The notes under the pieces: generated by a model
What the model was told of the DNA's origin: nothing
Database searches by the model: none
Seen by the model: only the letters and a program-made list of their open reading frames with translations
Shown here: positions 38,899 to 50,342 of the stretch, one piece after another
Position numbering within the stretch: position 1 is the stretch's first letter
Layout: every line of letters begins with the position of its first letter
Program-made: the position numbers and the translations under genes
Source: Rostratula benghalensis
Taxonomy: Eukaryota; Chordata; Aves; Charadriiformes; Rostratulidae
Direction of reading: 5' to 3'
NCBI GenBank assembly: GCA_013399305.1
Contig: VXAI01000013.1
Coordinates: 293,807-357,806, forward strand
Length of the DNA stretch: 64,000 bases

Positions 38899-41816
38899 TT
38901 TCCATTCTATAGCAATTATTTGCTTAAAAAAATATCATCTCTTGATGATTGCTGATGTGCAGTGATCTTATATTTTTTATGTTTATATTATAAAGCAACA
39001 CATAAAAAATAGGGGTTTTTTACAAAATTTTTGGGAATGCATGCAAAAGCTACTCTAGGAATATAGAAGATCTTTAACTTCAGAATCTGTTATATCTGGG
39101 ATCATCATTAAAGATATGGAAATTCCAGTGAATACTGTCATCTCTACAATTTACACCTGTGACACAAAGTAAATAAAAAGTTTTGTCACAGATATACATA
39201 TTTGCATATTCAAGATATTTTTGATATTACAGTTACCTGTCTCCACCTATGACTCAGAGGCTATTGTTATATCATCAAATGCAAAAAAGTTTGTCACGAT
39301 GTTGTCAAAAGTAATCCAATTATTTTTTCTTAGCTGTTCCAAACTATAATTAACTTTCATATGAAATGGATATCCAAACTTTTAAGAGATCTTCTTACTT
39401 GATAATGTGCAAAAATGCTAAATCACTGTATTAGTACAGCAGAATCAAAATGGTTAAAAAAAATATATAGGTAAACACTGAATCATTGAGCTCAGTATGG
39501 CTATAGGAATAGAATCACTTCCTGTCCATTGCTCTAACCAAGAAAAGGGCAACACCTTTTTTCCTGAAACCAGTATCTAGTTACCACAACATAGTTTCTG
39601 AAGCTGGGAAGCATCTAACATCTCTAATGTAAAGTTTTAGAGTAAGACTTTTAAAAAATCACAAAAGTTATTTGTGATTTTTGCCTTACTAATTGGCCAA
39701 ATCACTACCAAAACAATACTTTCTTACCCAGTCTACAAGCAGTTGTCAGAATTAAGGCACACGGACTGCTGGCTCAGACTGAGGGTGTATTGGGTGTATA
39801 GGGAAAGAGGGTTGGATGCAAGAATGCCTGTTGCATGCAAGAAGCCTGGGAGAGGAGTGAAGAGTGTGCACATGTGTTTATGTGTGCACAGGACTGGCAG
39901 TTCTGGAGCTATAACTTTCTTGCAAGTACATTGTTAATTACACAGGAGGTTACTACTTCCACAAAGGTTTCATCTTCTGACTATATAGGAGAAATGTGTC
40001 TATAAGCTTGAAATTAGCTTCTACAGAGAATAGAAATCTTCTGGTTCATAGAACCTGAGCACTTGCTTTTGCAGTTTAAATAATGTATTTTCAATATAGT
40101 CCATTTTGATGTGCTCTCAAATAGATAAGTAATAACATTTTTGGGGCCCCTAACTCCACTTGGTTGAAAACACCAATCTGCTTGGGTGTTCTTGGTGGAG
40201 GGAATAGACAATTATGAGAGCATAGCTTCTTTGATTCCTTGGAGGCCTGTTTCACTAGACAGATGAGAGGAAATTCTCTTCAGATTTTGATGCCAATTCT
40301 CCTCCTGCTGGAGGATGGAGGACTGCTTGTACAGCAGATGAAAGCACATGCTGTTGCACAGATGCATCAAACTCAGAATTTCTGTTTATAGAGATGCTGT
40401 GTGTTTTCACTCCATTGCTCACAAGACTCAGACAAATGAAAGGTAGTGACTCTTGCTAAAGGGAGAAAATCTGAGTGGCCTTTGGGTTGTTTTACAGCAT
40501 CATTTTGGAATAATTTGTGAGTTAAATACTTTTCTCACAATAATTTAATGCACAAGACAGTAGTTATTTTCAGTTGAAATAAAATGCAGAGTAGGAGGCA
40601 GAATCTTACCTCATTGGTGTTGGTGCAACTTCAGCAAAACTGTACAAGAAAAATTAGGTCCAATGATTCTGAGAAACTTTCATTAAATTGGAGCTTGCCC
40701 TGTAGCACATTTGCAAGCTGTTCAGATTTCTGCTAAGTTAAGTTAATCAATCTCCATAACAAGAACCTAGTTTTGTGGAATGCCTGAGGCCCTCTGATTC
40801 CCTTTTGGATTCTACAGGGCAAATCTCAGGTTTGGTCAACATTTTCAGCGGAAATATCTTGTTTGTTAAGAATGTATCCACAATAGTATATGCAGAATTT
40901 CTGACATCTTTTTCTGTGATAAGAAAAAAATCACTACCTGTTGCTTGCTTGGAGTAAAATGTTCTCTTAATGCTTTCTCCATTCTATTGCACTCTGTTCC
41001 CAAGGCACCCCAAGCCTTTTCACCTATGCCCCTGTTCACCTAGAATTTTACAAGTGTCTCATTTTCTTGAAAGAATGTTATTTCAAAGGAGGTTTTGATT
41101 AAAATTGTTCTGAAGTTAAGTGGAATCTAGAAATGTATATACAGGCTTGATGACTGCACAGAATAAATTCTAAATTCTAAAGACCACAAAGTTACATAGC
41201 TAAAAATGAAATGAGGGAAAAAGTCCTGAGCTGGCTTGTCCATGTTTAAGGAAATGTATTACAGATCTTTCCCATTCTGTTTTGTGAGACTGAGGACAAA
41301 AATAAAAAGTCTTGAAGTCTTGAGGTCTGGAAAAGTTTGTGTCTTTGATACATGGGAAGCTTAATTTCTGGTCTGGAATTTAGTGACTTCAGACAAATTC
41401 TAGCCATACTGCTGAGCAAAATGAAAGTAAAGTTAAGAATTCAGCTGCTCAGAATAAGGAAAGCCAGGTATAATGTTAACATTCACCTTTCTAATTTGAA
41501 AGTATGTAGTCTTAAAGAAGGGATGAATGAACTGTTGCAAAGTAACATGCCCTGTTTAATATGCTATGGAAGTATGGCAACAGAACTGAAGCAATTTTAA
41601 CAGCAGATATTACCATGTGATTTTTGTAGCCACTGACGAGCATGTGTCATGTTTGAAAAAAGGTGGAAGTGTAATTAATGTTATGTCACTCCACTGGCAT
41701 GGTTTTGTTGCTGCTTGTACTGAGACCTGCTCTCAGTTTATGAAAAACTCTTTTATCTGACTTCAGAATGAGGTCCCTGATATCCTGACTCTCCAGTCCT
41801 AGAAGTGCAGAAATAA

Positions 41817-41894
41817 TTTTTTCTTTTTTTTTTTTCCTATCTTCTCCTCTTCTCTCCTCCTCCTCTCTATCTCTCTCTTCCTCTCCTTCTCCTC
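41817..41894 (-). repeat. long polypyrimidine tract
   Basis: Nearly pure C/T on the plus strand for about 75 bp, broken only by a couple of A, with TCTCC, TCCTCC and TCTCTC units. Such homopurine-homopyrimidine tracts can adopt triplex DNA. The minus-strand 122-codon frame crossing it begins with an acidic, Lys/Arg/Glu-rich stretch on this account and is incidental. Confidence 0.85.
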
Positions 41895-42179
41895 ACTCAT
41901 TTCTTCACTGCTGCTGGTGGTGTGCAGTTTTATTCCACCTTTTTTAAATATGATACACAGAGGGGCCACCTCCCCTGTGTAACCAAAACCTTGCAATGCA
42001 AGCCCAATACAGGGAGAAACCAAAGGCAGGGAAAGGGAAGGATCAAGGTAATGAACAAACAAAGGTAAATAGAGGCATAAAGTATAAAAAAGGGTTGGTT
42101 GCACATAAACCATGGCCAGCTGGAGAAATTTTGAGGTCCGGAGTTTGACTGAGAGACCAATTTTCATGTAAGCATTGCC

Positions 42180-42420
42180 TATTCAGGAGGTAACTGGACA
42201 GAGGAGGATCCAAAGGCCAAGTACTCAATAGACTGGGTGACTGTGGTACGGTAGGTCTTCACCAGCAACTGGAGGTGGGATTAGGTGCCTTGGGGCTTTG
42301 AGTGCCCAGGTGCTAGCAACTGGGAGAATAAGGATGTAGCGGCTAATACATAATCTGTGTTAGTCCAGCTCCTGGGGAAATCCCTGTTATACATATAGAG
42401 ATACAATAGCTAAGTAGATT
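42180..42420 (+). mobile_element. probable old LTR-like interspersed repeat
   Basis: A G-rich segment in an AT-rich region, with two direct copies of a motif of the form 'agcaactgg(a/g)g' near 42265 and 42315. Between and after them lie tgggattaggtgccttgggg, gagtgcccaggtgctagcaa and gtccagctcctggggaaatc. The arrangement reminds me of a bird LTR repeat with similar wording, but I cannot name the family or see TG...CA ends or target duplications. The similarity may extend left towards 41930 and right towards 42540. Confidence 0.4.
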
Positions 42421-43267
42421 TATATATTTCTTACTAACAGACTTTCAGCCTGCTCAGACAGTGAGAGGAACAGGATAAAGCCATTGAGGCTGTTTGTACT
42501 TACATGAATGTTGTGTTTGCTGTCTGTGCTGGTTTGTATGGCTGACCAGTTAGATATGTATATGTATTAAATATATGTATTTGTCTGTGTGCATATTGAG
42601 AAAATGTGCCCAGACTTGTTACCGGTAGAACATCAGCACAGAGCTGAGTCAGCCTTGCCTCTGTTGGATTACTTGGTTCAGCAATCCCTAAAAGCAGTAT
42701 TCCAGTATAACTTTAACCATAGGGTGTCAAGACTATAAACACTTCTGATATTATCCTACACTAATACTGCACATCAAGATCACCTACAGGATTCAGCCTC
42801 ATTTAATTTGTGTCTGAGGTTCTTCTTATGTAACACAGTGTGCAGGACCTCAACCCTCCATTCTGTTTGTAGGCTCTTTCTCCTTTTATATCCATACCTT
42901 TTAAATTGGAACTACAAAGCAAAAAGGAATTTTATTTTTTTTTTTTACAACAACTTTCAACTGGATGGTCACATTTAAAATCAGAAATTGTCAGTTTGTG
43001 TTGGCTGAAAGTATTTCCAATGTACACTATAAAGACTTCAAAGACAAGAGAATGTTGCAGACTTTCTTTCACAATTGATTCTCAGCTGTGTGGGAACATC
43101 TTTTAACTATCAGAGATTTTGCAAAATAGCAGCTAAATCTAAATGCATCCAGGCTTTTATAAAAGATGTACTTTTTCCAAGATGAGTATGGTTTCATATC
43201 CATTTATCTATACAAAACATATGGAGATCTGAGGCTAGGGTTGAAAATTAAGGGGCTATCTCATTTT

Positions 43268-43345
43268 TAGCAGACTGCTCAGGGAAGTGGTTGAATCACC
43301 ATTCCTGGAGGCATTTAAAAGATGGTAGATGTGTCCCTCAGTAGG
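43268..43345 (+). mobile_element. CR1 LINE fragment (first of two abutting)
   Basis: Sense-strand CR1 3' UTR piece with 'ctcagggaagtggttgaatc', 'accattcctggaggcattta' and 'aaaagatggtagatgtg'. It stops before the usual end, where a second, differently aligned CR1 piece begins, so it appears truncated or interrupted by its neighbour. Confidence 0.75.
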
Positions 43346-43349
43346 AGGT

Positions 43350-43641
43350 CAAGTGACAATGGATATTCATTGAAATGAGAGTAGTCATAAACAGCAATAG
43401 AATGCCACACAACTCGATATAAGGAAAAATGCTTTCACCATTTGCATTATCAAACACTGGATCAGGCTGCCTGAAGAAAGTTTAGGCTTTTCTCAAAGTC
43501 TCCATCCTTAGATGTTTACCCAACTGTATAAAGCTCTAAGCAATCTGATTTGGTCTCACTACTTGCCCCAGCTTTGAGAAGTTTTGACTAGAGACCTCCT
43601 AAGGTCCCCTCGGATTTGAGTTATCCTGTCATTCTGTGATT
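43350..43641 (+). mobile_element. degraded CR1 LINE 3' end (second of two abutting)
   Basis: It restarts further upstream in the CR1 consensus order than where the fragment at 43268-43345 stopped: a 'caagtgacaatgg...' segment equivalent to the DR.RGNG region, a 'gctttcaccatttgcattat' segment with 'caaacactggatcaggctgc', and 'gtctccatccttagatgttt'. It ends with aaggtcccctcggatttgag and attctgtgat. Heavily mutated, no coding potential. Confidence 0.85.
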
Positions 43642-43737
43642 TACACTGAATATTAATATCAGAAATGCACTTTTGCTCTCTCCAGAATATTGGCTGAAGA
43701 TGGTTTGAGCTTCATCAGAGAAGTATGGTAAATGCTA

Positions 43738-43830
43738 GGGTTTGGTTTTCATTGTTGGATTTGGGTTTTTATGTTCTTTTTTTCTTTTTTAAAAAAAAAT
43801 GATTGTTTTGGGTTTTTTTTAACTTTTTTT
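43738..43830 (+). repeat. T/G-rich low-complexity tract
   Basis: G-broken T runs interrupted by an A run near 43791-43799. Lies about 100 bp right of the CR1 end. Confidence 0.65.
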
Positions 43831-45013
43831 AGTTACATTGTGAATGCTGTTTTTTGTGAGATCGGGTATGACCAAGCTGGTGAATTGATGTGATGCCTGG
43901 GATAACTCAGCAACCCCACATGCATGGCCAAGCCTCAAAGCTGTAATTCCCAAAAAAGGCATAGCTGCCAGCAATCAGAAGCAGCTTACATGATTTTGAA
44001 AATCATAGCTTCCTTTTGGATAACATCTTATGCAAGAGCTTTTAAGGTCCTGGTCAATAAGCTCATACCCAAAGCACAGTAAATGGACTGGAAGGGAAGG
44101 AACTGTAGAAAGAAGAGACAAGAAAGCATCCCTGTTTATTTGCTGTATGAGCAGCAGAAATTGTTGCATTGAGTTCTGGCTGGAACAACTGATCACTGTC
44201 CCTCTGTTGTACTGTTTTACCACCTCAGTAATTTGCTGCCTGAATTGCTGGCAGAGGGAGTTTCTCAACTGAGAGGGAATTGAAGAGGCATTTGAGATCC
44301 CGATCCCTGGCAGGTAAATACATTGTGTATTAGATATTAAAAAGCAGAAGCAGTCATGGAAATAAAGACCCTATCCCCAGGCAATTTTTCCATGAGAAGA
44401 TTGTCTTGTAAGTTGTAGTCTTTCTGTAGAATACTCTTGGTTGCTCAATATTACCATTTTCCTCTTCCTTCACAAGACCCATTTAGAATGACTAGAGTCA
44501 GAAGGAGGATAAGGAAATTGGATTTTGTTTGGAGTTAAATATCCTGAATTTTCCTCTAGAACCCTTTTGGATCAATGTATAGATCTGTGTATCCTAATTT
44601 AGGAGGGCAACGCAATTTCCCAAGTTCTGTAGAGCTGACTTGCACTGCATTTATAGGGGAAGTATACACTTATGTTGGAGGATATAAAACCAAACTCTCT
44701 ACTTTTCTACTCTCTAGCAAATAGGTATCTAAAGTGCATTTCTCCTGTTAGGTGTGCAATTTAGGTACACTGAATCTCACATGGCTATTCCCAGTCCAAT
44801 GAAAGTAAATGTCCAGAAGTTGTATGTAGGCAGTTTAAAACTCTGCAGTCCATTAAGAAGAGGTTTGAATTTTACAGGCTTCAGTGCTGTACAAGGCTTT
44901 TCATAACCTCAGTGTCACACTGACCTGCATAATTTTAACTCTTAAGAATTTTAAATCTATTTTGGACTTAGTTTTCCCAATCTAATTATTTTTGTCATCC
45001 TGCATATTGTACA

Positions 45014-45050
45014 GAAAAAAAAAAAAAAAAGAAAAAAAGAAAAAAAAAAT
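45014..45050. repeat. A-rich tract
   Basis: About 17 A, then G-interrupted A runs. Confidence 0.85.
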
Positions 45051-45638
45051 TGATAAGAGGGCTTTACCATCATGCAAAGTACTTGGAATTTTACGTATTT
45101 GTGTATACAAAAATAAGGATGGAATTTAGCAATAAATTTTTTATCTTTGTCAAACAGTTTAAGGGGATTTTGTTACTGGCATACCATGCAGGATTCATCT
45201 TTGAGAGACCTCTATGACATTTTAGTGTGTGTTTATGTTTATATACATCTAAAAATTAAGCACTGACCCCCAAAATTAAGCAAGGTGTATAAGTATTTTA
45301 TCTTAACCTTTCCAAATGTGAGGTGTATTGTTTACATCTATTATGTCTATTACACTTATTCCATCATTTTTTGAGTTTCTTTATTAACTTTCTTGAAGTT
45401 ATAATTTGACAGTTGACACAGGTGTCAACGTTGACTATTAAGAGGTAAATAATTTTAAAGCCACTGAATAAATAAAATTCCTCATATAAAAATATCTGAA
45501 GTTTTGGTCTATAAGACTATTTGAAGCAATGTAAAAGTTGACCCAATACAACATTCAGTAGGAAGAAACCTTTATTGTTAAAGCAGTATTTTTGTAACTG
45601 TGCAACTTATATTTAACTCCAGAGATTTTTTTGTCACA

Positions 45639-45656
45639 TTTTTCTTTCTTTCTTTT

Positions 45657-45687
<31 letters not shown>
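45639..45687. repeat. T-rich pyrimidine tract
   Basis: TTTC units pass into two T runs, the second longer than 20. Confidence 0.85.
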
Positions 45688-46314
45688 GTCAAAGCCTAAA
45701 TCAGAGTTGGTTTCCTGCAGGAATTAATGGATTGTGAGTGTTCTCCCTGTTTTTAATCTCAGGATCAAAATTAAATTGTGTGATTAGAATTGGCTTCCCA
45801 GTGAGTTTTATTAGGATGAGTTCTGATTTCTGTGTGAAACCCTGATGTTCTCCCATGTTTCATTAACAGGATGTATATTTTGGTGACATTTTGTTATCCT
45901 ACAGACTTGTCTTAAACTAATTATAAAGACATATAAGTTTAAATTTATTTTAATAAAGCCTTAAAACTACATCAATTGACTTCTGAAAGTGTACAAAATT
46001 GTTCTATATTGGCAGGGGTCGAGTGAGGGTATCGAATCTTCTCTGTGGTCATTGCTCCAGGCTGCAGTTATTTCCATGCCTACTGAGAATGTATAGTGAA
46101 GTAGTGGATGAGCATTCTACCAAAGCATCTACCAGTAGGTGATTTGCTGCTACTCCAAACCTCAGTAATCTACCTTCCCAGACTGCTCCATTACAAACTG
46201 TTGGCTGAAGTCTTTCCAACATTCAATATGCATTAGTTTATCTGTGTGTTCACTGATTGCTGATTCACTGGTAAAAAATTCTTATCACTCTTTAGTGAGA
46301 AAGAAACTGTACAC

Positions 46315-46378
46315 CTTTCCTCCCTTCTCTTTCCCTCTCCCTTCTCTTTCCTGTCTCCTTATATTTATTTTTTTTTTC
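46315..46378. repeat. C/T-rich tract followed by poly-T
   Basis: Repeated ctttcc/ctctcccttctc units, then tatttattttttttttc. A second homopyrimidine block, less pure than that at 41817. Confidence 0.75.
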
Positions 46379-47402
46379 ATTTAAGTCAGCAACAGAAAGG
46401 TTAACCCAAGACATGACTATGCATATCTATTTTCTTTTGCTGTATATTAGTATTTCAAACTAAAACACTATGGTCATATTCTTCTGGAAAACTGCATGAT
46501 TAGTACTTGAGAAAATACAGTATTTAAAATAAGGACATCACCAGGTAAACCACAAAAAAACAAGGAAAGGCAGTAGCTTAATCTTACTTCCAGGTTTTTG
46601 ATCTTTGTTTTTCGTAATCATAAAGGACCACAGATAACTTCCCCAATGCAGCATGAAAAACAAGAACAGCCATTATACATGGCTACTGAAAACTCTTATA
46701 TTAATATGAAAGATACAGTCTGAACATGAGTCTCCGGAGTGTCTTTCTAAGAATGATGCAATTAAGTCACAAAAAGGAGGTCACAACAGAAGACTTTCAG
46801 GTGCATTCAGCAAATAGTAAAAGCAATCGAAAGGTGACAATTGTGACACTTGAGAATCCTCTGAGATCTCAGTGCAAGGAATATTCTTTAAACCACAGAA
46901 TGCAAATGTTGTAGCTTCCAGGAATTCTCTGCAGCAGCCATTAATCAGTGAGGATGACCTAAACCGTCTCAAAAATTAAGAGTCATACAATGATATTGTT
47001 ACTTTTACCATTTTGCACAAGTGTACCCTGAAATATGTAGACAGAAGTTTTACACACCTATTGATAAACCATATTTCAAACACACTTTCCAGACTTTTCA
47101 AGTCATTTTGGGGACATTTATAATCTCATAGATACCAGCAAAAACAAGTATGTAACTTTCAGTTTCATCAATTTGTGAGCTTTAATACATAAACAGAAAG
47201 TTAGCCACACAGCATATATCAAGTGGCCAAAAAGATATATTTAGAGTTTGAGGTCTGTTTTTGCTGTGTGCACTGACTTCTTTAAATACTAATCAAGGCT
47301 ACCAGAGATTGCTGAATGGATAATTCATAAATTGTACCTCTCCTGAGAAGCTTTCAGAAGCAATGTAAAATGACCAGTTCAGCAGACAAACATAGCAAAA
47401 AG

Positions 47403-47452
47403 GAAAAAAAAAAAACAAAACAAAACAAAAAAACCCAACCAAACAAACCCAC
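47403..47452 (-). repeat. A/C-rich low-complexity tract (T/G-rich on minus strand)
   Basis: A run, then caaaa units, then acccaaccaaacaaaccc. Confidence 0.8.
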
Positions 47453-48864
47453 ACTAATTTGGCAAGGTTTTTGAGTTATATTTAGAGAGAAGATACATGG
47501 AAATTGGTAGATATATGAGCGTACATGCAATAATAAAATATTATGGAGAACAAGTCAGGTGGAAAAGCAAATAATTAATTGTAGGGAGAAGCAAATATTC
47601 TAATCTTACCCAAATTACAGTAATATTTTTGCATTAAATTGAAAGGCAATACTCTTCTACAGAGTTTAATACAGAATTCTTACTTTACATCAAATTGATT
47701 TAAAATCTGTCCTACTTATCGAGGTGATGATCTCACAGGGAAATTATGAAACCTAGTATTATCTAATTGTGCAGAAAAACTACTGAAGTAAATGTACAAT
47801 TGATATGATCTATAATAATCGGTTGTTATAAGCATGGGTGCCTTCCCAATGAATATGACCTAGTTCTGGAAAACATACCCTTCCCATTGATAAGGAATAA
47901 GGGCAGTGATCTATTTTTGTTAAGATTTTTTGTATATGCAGATATTCAGAATATATAATTAAGAATGATAGAGACCTCTGAGACCTCCCATGTCTTCAGA
48001 AAACTACAATAAAATCCTGGTTACATTTATGTTCAGTATAATGGTGTGAGATTACTCACTTAATTGTAATTATTATCCTATTTGAATCAAATTTACAGAT
48101 TGTCTGCCTAATCATTATTATTGACACACTGGACTGGTTAAAAATCAAAAAAGATGATTTTCCAGTGCCCCGGGCAAAGTTCCTCACTTTGAACTACTCA
48201 GAGTGCATTGGCTGTATCAGTGCATGGACTGCACAAGGCAGAATTGTATTAATTTTATTAAGAGCTCACACTGAGGAGAAGAAAAATATTTATGTACCTC
48301 ATCCTGTTTTGAGCATTTTTTTCTATTCTTGAACTGAATAAGAATTTTTTTTTACTATGTTTGCACATTTTTAAATTGTTTTCTACATTTTATACTGTAT
48401 GTACAAAATGTCCATAAATAAATTAAGGGTGGAAATTAGAAAAATTATTTTAACAATTGTGTTTATGAAGTTCTATAATAATAATCAAGTAGACAGAATC
48501 TCAGATCATAATCCAGCTATTGTTAACATGCTTGCATGTTAAATTCCATATTGTATGTTTTAGGGATGCTGAAGTTAGTCTTAAAACAAAGCTGATATTG
48601 AGTCAGATTTTTGTCTTAAGAGTAATTTCCTGAAGGCTTCAAAGCCAATTACAACTGATAATTTAGAACTGACTGTAATATACTTGATTGGTTTTGAACT
48701 TCTTGTCTTTATTAAAAAGTATGGACCTTCTAATTTTGAGGAACTTATTTTCTCAATATTTAAACTAGAAAAAGGAAGTCATGGGTATGTACTCCTGGCC
48801 TATAAATTGGAAATCTCAAAACATGATGTATTACCATTTCACAGCTCTCTTGCTTTCTTTGAAA

Positions 48865-48957
48865 GTGGGTTTCATTTTGTTTTTATTTTATTTTTTATTT
48901 TAGTTTTGGGTTGCAATTTGGATTTGTGTTGATTTGTTGTGGGTTTTTTTTTTTTTA
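48865..48957 (+). repeat. T/G-rich low-complexity tract
   Basis: TTTTA and TTTTG units, then ttttgggttg, and gttgtgggttttttttttt. Confidence 0.7.
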
Positions 48958-50342
48958 TTCCTAGCATTGTTATTTCTGCCTTACCAAGGCTTACATAAAT
49001 TATATCCTCTCCAAAAGAAGATGTTAGCTTGCTGCTATCATCAGAATCTGCACAACAAAGGATTGAAATGTCTGTTTGATTAGTAGCAAAGTTTCTCCTG
49101 GCACAACTCTCAGCATCATTGGAACAGATTTCTAAGTACATATTTTAAGTCTTGAGAAGACCAACCATTCCAGTCTGCCTAAGTAGTTAAATATTCACTG
49201 GCTTAAGATATCCTAGACAGGACATTTCCTAATTGCAAGCCATCTTCTTTTATTGAAGTGACTTCTTATTCTTTTCATTCTGGCGACCAGGAATTGCATC
49301 TTAAGAATGCGTTATATAGATATACATTTTTAGCTTCAAACTACTGATGTTTCTATTGGTTGTCACCTGTAGGTCTGAATCATGTAGAAAGGCCTAATGT
49401 GGGCCATACATCAGCAATGATGACAGGATCATTATTGCTGTTAGCCATAAGTTGTTTATGTCTGTACTCAAATTCAGGCTTGCAATTGGTAATACCTTCA
49501 TCAATTGGCTGAATAAAAGAAATTTTTTTTATGCTTACCTGTATAGGTTGTTCATCTAGGACAGAACTCTAAATATTTCAGAAGTTCTTTACAAATGAAG
49601 CTATATTTCTTTGGGGAAGTCAAATAGGCTGATAAAGAGAGAAACAAAATGCTTTAAAATCCCCATCATTTTGCTCCTAAAGGGGAAGCTGACAGAGTTT
49701 GCGGAATCTGAAACTATCCTCCAGAGCCTTGGTTTTACATTAGGAAGTAGCATTTTTTTACTATTGCACTTAACATATTTTCAAGTCTGTTCCCAGGCTA
49801 TGATTCAGCTCTCTTGCTGAATGAAAAGGTTTTAGTGTTGGTGTGCCTTATGCTACACTATTTATTGCACTTGCAAAGCATTCTGTGATTTTTCTCTACC
49901 TAAAAGGGAAAACTTTCCCCTTTTTTTATGTTGTAACTCTTTCACTTCTATGCATATCCCATTTCGTCAGGAGCATTTACTCTCCCTCTCCTCTTTTATC
50001 ACCAACACTGAATCGGAGATCAAGAACGAAGTTGAATTTTGTGGTCATATTGTTCAACTGATCATATGCAGGTAAGAAGCAAAAAAACCCCTCTCTCATA
50101 AGTTGAATAACAGTGAAATAATGTATCTTGGTTTTCGTAGCATTTTGTTTTTCAATGGGAGACAGACAGTAAAAAATCTCACAGTGTTGCATCCTGAATT
50201 TCAGAGTATTCCAACCCATGAAATAAGCCAGTGCATCAAAATGTACTAAATATATATATGTTGTCTGTAATCTTGAGGTAACCATGACTAAATAGGAACA
50301 ACTTCACATATGAGACAAGGCAATGGTGGCAGGGGCTTAAGA

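Larger units (their letters stand above)
28475..43267. other. long AT-rich noncoding stretch
   Basis: No protein-coding gene recognised. Named contents: T/G or A/C tracts at 29251, 36931, 38009 and 38831, an inverted repeat at 35128-35161, a 14-bp tandem duplication at 36247, a pyrimidine tract at 41817, and an LTR-like relic around 42180-42420. Other open frames are short and unremarkable. Confidence 0.5.
43642..50342. other. AT-rich noncoding stretch
   Basis: No gene recognised. Named contents: T/G tracts (43738, 48865), A-rich and T/pyrimidine-rich tracts (45014, 45639, 46315) and an A/C tract (47403). The minus-strand frame at 43975-44268 (97 codons, Gln-rich first third) is the most protein-like here but matches no family I know. 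Confidence 0.5.

Noticed and set aside
41799..42167. Minus-strand open frame of 122 codons with a charged Glu/Lys/Arg C-terminal end
   Set aside because: The charged part is the translation of the polypyrimidine tract, and the rest overlaps a possible LTR relic.
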